Part shown: positions 61,079 to 64,000 of the stretch, piece by piece
Layout of the letters: every line of letters starts with the position of its first letter
Position numbering within the stretch: position 1 is the stretch's first letter
Notes under the pieces: generated by a model
What the model saw: the letters and a program-made list of their open reading frames with translations, nothing else
Told to the model about the DNA's origin: nothing
Databases searched by the model: none
Program-made: the position numbers and the translations under genes
From: Peromyscus leucopus
Taxonomy: Eukaryota > Chordata > Mammalia > Rodentia > Cricetidae
NCBI RefSeq assembly: GCF_004664715.2
Contig: NC_051082.1
Location: 8,624,498-8,688,497 of the forward strand
Length of the DNA: 64,000 nt
Reading direction: 5' to 3'

Positions 61079-61796
61079 CATTCTTTGTGTGTGTGTCTAC
61101 TTTAGAACCCTGTGTTCCCGTAAGGCCCATGGCTCAGGCTTTCCCTGGCCCGAGGGGAACCAGGATCGGAGGATCCAGAACCACTGACCCGCCTTGCCCG
61201 CAATCAAACCCGACTCCTCTTTCCTTCTAACTCCGATTTTGCGCCAGGACCCTGTGCTTCTGAACCATCCATTATGTAAATTAGGTTTCGGGAGAGAGAT
61301 TCTTGTCTATCTTAGAAAACTAATTATGTGCAAGTGTTTAAACTTGGCGACTCACACCTACGGATCGCGGTGCTAATTACGATGGGGCGAGGCGAAGTGG
61401 GGCGACAGCCCGGCTTCCTGTTCCCAGCGGTTCCTTTGGTGTTGTTCTGACACAGACTGGAGGGACCCTGGGGTCCAGGGCCGGTGCTGGCGTCGCTTCT
61501 GGTCCCCGTGATGAGACTCATTCAGTGGGCGTGAGAACCGTCCTGGTTGGGGTCCCAGGGCTGAAGAGTCCTCCTCACGTGTTTAAAGTTCACTTGAGGA
61601 TGTCCGGTCCCCCCACACCAGTCACAGCCACGCTGCTCGGCCACCGGGCGCTTCATAGGCCTGCGGCCTCCTTAGCCAGTGCCAGAGGAGCCAGGAGGGC
61701 GAATTCTCACTGGGAAGGGAGGGAGGGGCTCACTCTACCTGAGGCTTCTCCTGAAAATCCTGTTCTGTCGACTTGCTGCTCAGTTCCTGCCAACAT
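61079..61796. other. Unique intronic stretch with a small CpG cluster
   Basis: CpG is locally enriched around 61345-61520 (GGATCGCGG, GGGGCGAGGCGAAG, GGCGTCGC). No exon recognised. Confidence 0.4.
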
Positions 61797-61985
61797 TTTC
61801 TCCTGCCCTCCCTCCCTCTCTCCTGTCCTCTCCCCATCCTTCCTCCCTCCTTCCCTCCCTCTCTTCCTCCCTCCATCCCTCCCTTCTTTCTTCCTTCTCC
61901 ATCTTCCTTTCTTTCTCTCATTTCTTCACCCCAAAGCTCTGGGGATCAAACCCAGGGCCTCTTGTACTGCAGACAAACACCGTGC
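61797..61985 (-). mobile_element. Pyrimidine tract plus ID-like SINE fragment
   Basis: CCTCCCTC/CTTC tract (61797-61930), then GGGATCAAACCCAGGGCCTC and ACAAACACCGTGCC, a reversed ID-like head. Confidence 0.65.
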
Positions 61986-63000
61986 CTCAGAATTTCTTGG
62001 TGATTTCCAGTCACCGGTGTCTTTCACAAGGCTTAGGATCCAGAGATTCGGAACATGCATCCCATCTGGTCGTCACTTCCCAGGGGCTTCTGCGGAGACT
62101 GGTTGCTGAGCCTTGTTATTGCTCTGTTCTGAGTCCTCCGCTTGCCCTTCAGTGTTGATAAATGCCCCTTTCTCAATCCCAGGCCCGGGATTTGACTCTG
62201 AGGAAACAAGACATGGTATTCAGGCGTGAAATTAATACTGTCAGGTGAATCAATATGAGAATCAGATTTGGAAGTAGAGAGAGAGACAGATCTGTGGCTG
62301 TCACCCTGGTTTCTGACTGAGCAGGCATGTGTAGACCGGGTGGCCATGGGTGGCCATGTAGCTGTGCTTTTTGCCTCCTGATGTGACGATCTGGACCCAG
62401 GGACTTGGCCATGGCAGGCAAGTGTTCTACCACAGCTCCCTCTGGGTAGGTGCAGATTGCCACCCAGGCTCCTTCAGCTGGGTTAGAAAGCCTCCCTGCT
62501 TTATCTTGGAGTCACAGGAGGTTAAGTTTGCAGTTGAAGTCACGGAGAAGCTCATATCAGGATCCAGCTGGCCGTGATTTTGTCCCCTTCTATAGGCAGG
62601 ATGTGCTGAGGGGTTGGTCACACCCACCAGCCTCGTGTGTAACCAGTTATAGCAGTACGGAGTCTTGTACCTAGAACCTGTGACCATGGGGACATGTGTC
62701 ACTGGGTTCAACCCAACAGTTATTGAGTGTGAGGTGTGCCTGATCCTTGGCATGTCGTAGCTGACAGATTCTCACAGCCGACAAGAGAGGCAGTCAGCAT
62801 GGGCTGAATGTCCTGCGTCTGGGATGCTTGCATCCGGAGCGGGGCGGGGACAAGGTGGGTGGCGGCGGTTCAGACTTGGAGTTTTTCAGAGTCTCGTGTA
62901 CACAGTGCACAGTGAGATGTCTCGGAGGACTCAAGTCTAAAAATGAAATCCTTTCGTATCTTATATGTCCCTTAAACACACAGCTTGAAGGCAGCCTTCT
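61986..63000. other. Unique intronic stretch with an ID-like remnant at 62385-62445
   Basis: The remnant reads CTGGACCCAGGGACTTGGCC and GGCAAGTGTTCTACCACAGC (minus). A GC-box GGGGCGGGG lies at 62841. Confidence 0.45.
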
Positions 63001-63331
63001 ACCTCATTTATTTATTTTATTTGTGTGAATGTATGCATGTGTGTGTCTGTAAGACAGACAGCCTGGGTGTGGTTCCTCATGTGTCATCTACATCTTCGAG
63101 GCAGGGTCTCTTACTGTTCTGGAGCTCACCAAATCAGCCCCTGGTCAGGGAGCTTCAGGGATCCACCTGCCTCTGCACCCCACCCCCACCCCCACCCCAC
63201 AGCTATCAGCATGGAGCACCATGCCTGGTTGCATTTCTTTACTTTTTTTTTACATAGCTTCTGGGGATTGAACTCAGATCCTCATGCTTGCCAAGCAAAT
63301 AGGTTATGGACTTAGCCATCATCCCAGCCCT
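63001..63331 (-). mobile_element. SINE, B4 composite
   Basis: TG tail, CGAGGCAGGGTCTCTTACTG, GGGATCCACCTGCCTCTGCA, GGGGATTGAACTCAGATCCT and CTTAGCCATCATCCCAGCCC; a CCCCAC-repeat patch lies at 63178-63200. Confidence 0.8.
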
Positions 63332-63897
63332 TTATACTACATTTTGAAAAAGTTTGCTTATGAAACCAAGTTTGCATGCCCTGAAGGATCGATCATCCCC
63401 GCGCTGTCATGTGAAATGCTCAAAGAGTCTTAGATTTGGGACATTGCAACATCCCGGATGCTCAGTGACTTGTAAAAACCTCATTGCATTTACATGGGAT
63501 TCCCAGACATGAAATCAGCTCGGGGTTAGTTACAAAACCTACTACAGCATGCGTGGCTGCTATACTGGGTTGTTCAATAACATCTGCAGGAAGGAGGGCT
63601 CTGTGCTCCGCACAGGGTTCTTTCAAAGAGTCGTTTTGTTCTGTGGTTGGTTGACGCCTCCCGTGCAGACCCTGAGGTCTCTATAGGCGGTGTAACTCCA
63701 GCAGCTCATACTCTGGAGACCAGTGTCAGGCCTCGACCACGCCCTCTACTCCCCTCCATTACACATTTGTTGCTTCACAGCTTTAGGGATCCCTGTCCCC
63801 CCTGGAATAGCATTCAGTCGGGTTGTGGGGCTATGGAATGTGGATCTAAAGACCCACATGTCACTGCCTTTTGTAGAAATGGAAGGTGACAGTTTTT
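63332..63897. other. Unique intronic stretch
   Basis: Nothing recognised. Confidence 0.45.
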
Positions 63898-64000
63898 TAA
63901 AATCATTTATGTGCATGCAAGTCTGTGTGTGCATGTGTGTGTGTCATTGTGTGTGCAAGTGTGTGTGCATGTGTATGAGTGTGTGCAGTGAGTGTGTTGT
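63898..64000. repeat. TG-rich tract at the window edge
   Basis: GTGTGCATGTGTGTG-type words after TTTTTTAAAATCATTTATGT; probably the tail of a reversed B3/B4 SINE continuing past the window. Confidence 0.75.

Noticed and set aside
56427..64000. Search for the next Ksr2 exon
   Set aside because: The expected Lys-rich continuation followed by the region before the CRD was not found in any plus-strand frame, so the next exon is taken to lie beyond the window.

Overview
This is vertebrate nuclear DNA from a rodent, almost certainly a cricetid (deer mouse, vole or hamster group). It is packed with rodent SINEs (B1, B2, B3/B4, ID), rodent hAT transposons (URR1), rodent LTRs and long microsatellites. 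Several B1 copies carry a diagnostic tract, an AAAGGTGCAAA-type block after TTCCAGG (55491-55660 and, reversed, 60955-61078), or the matching AGCTTTGGAGCC form (52733-52885). From memory I associate these with cricetids rather than mouse or rat. No prokaryotic, plasmid or phage features are present.

The only protein-coding sequence I can support is one internal exon of Ksr2 (kinase suppressor of Ras 2) on the plus strand, at 55913-56426. It is bounded by a pyrimidine-rich AG acceptor and a GTGAGT donor. It encodes 170 complete codons plus two split codons, covering the segment just after the N-terminal CA1 domain and through the proline-rich CA2 region, with a conserved 14-3-3-type serine motif. 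Everything from 1 to 55912 reads as the large upstream intron, and 56427-64000 as the start of the next intron. No other Ksr2 exon was found.

Layout: 1-13 kb holds SINEs, a CAC/CAT triplet array, a 32-bp minisatellite, a solo LTR with a perfect 6-bp target duplication, and a MaLR-like LTR. 13-23 kb holds long unique stretches with (CA), (GA) and (CT) tracts, a 28-bp minisatellite and a URR1. 23-31 kb holds CCAT-type arrays, a 101-bp tandem duplication and two MaLR-like LTRs with exact 5-bp target duplications. 31-43 kb holds unique intron, SINEs nested in SINEs and LTRs, and a GC-box-rich minisatellite with a 99-bp higher-order period. 43-50 kb holds a Tigger (pogo) DNA transposon fossil with a transposase remnant and an unusual 73-bp internal tandem array, an 18-bp minisatellite, an old L1 tail and a triple-nested repeat. 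50-56 kb holds an LTR with a nested B1, a 0.9-kb degenerate TG-rich tract, a B1-ID pair and the exon. 56-64 kb is downstream intron with a hAT fossil, an L1/B2 pair sharing one target site, and more SINEs.

No novel multi-gene system was found. The points worth a second look are repeat biology (the 73-bp expansion inside Tigger, the three-copy target site, the higher-order minisatellite), the degenerate tract beside the exon, two CTCF-like sites, and three AT-rich unique blocks that could be intronic enhancers. All repeat-family names are from recognition of the sequence, without a database search.
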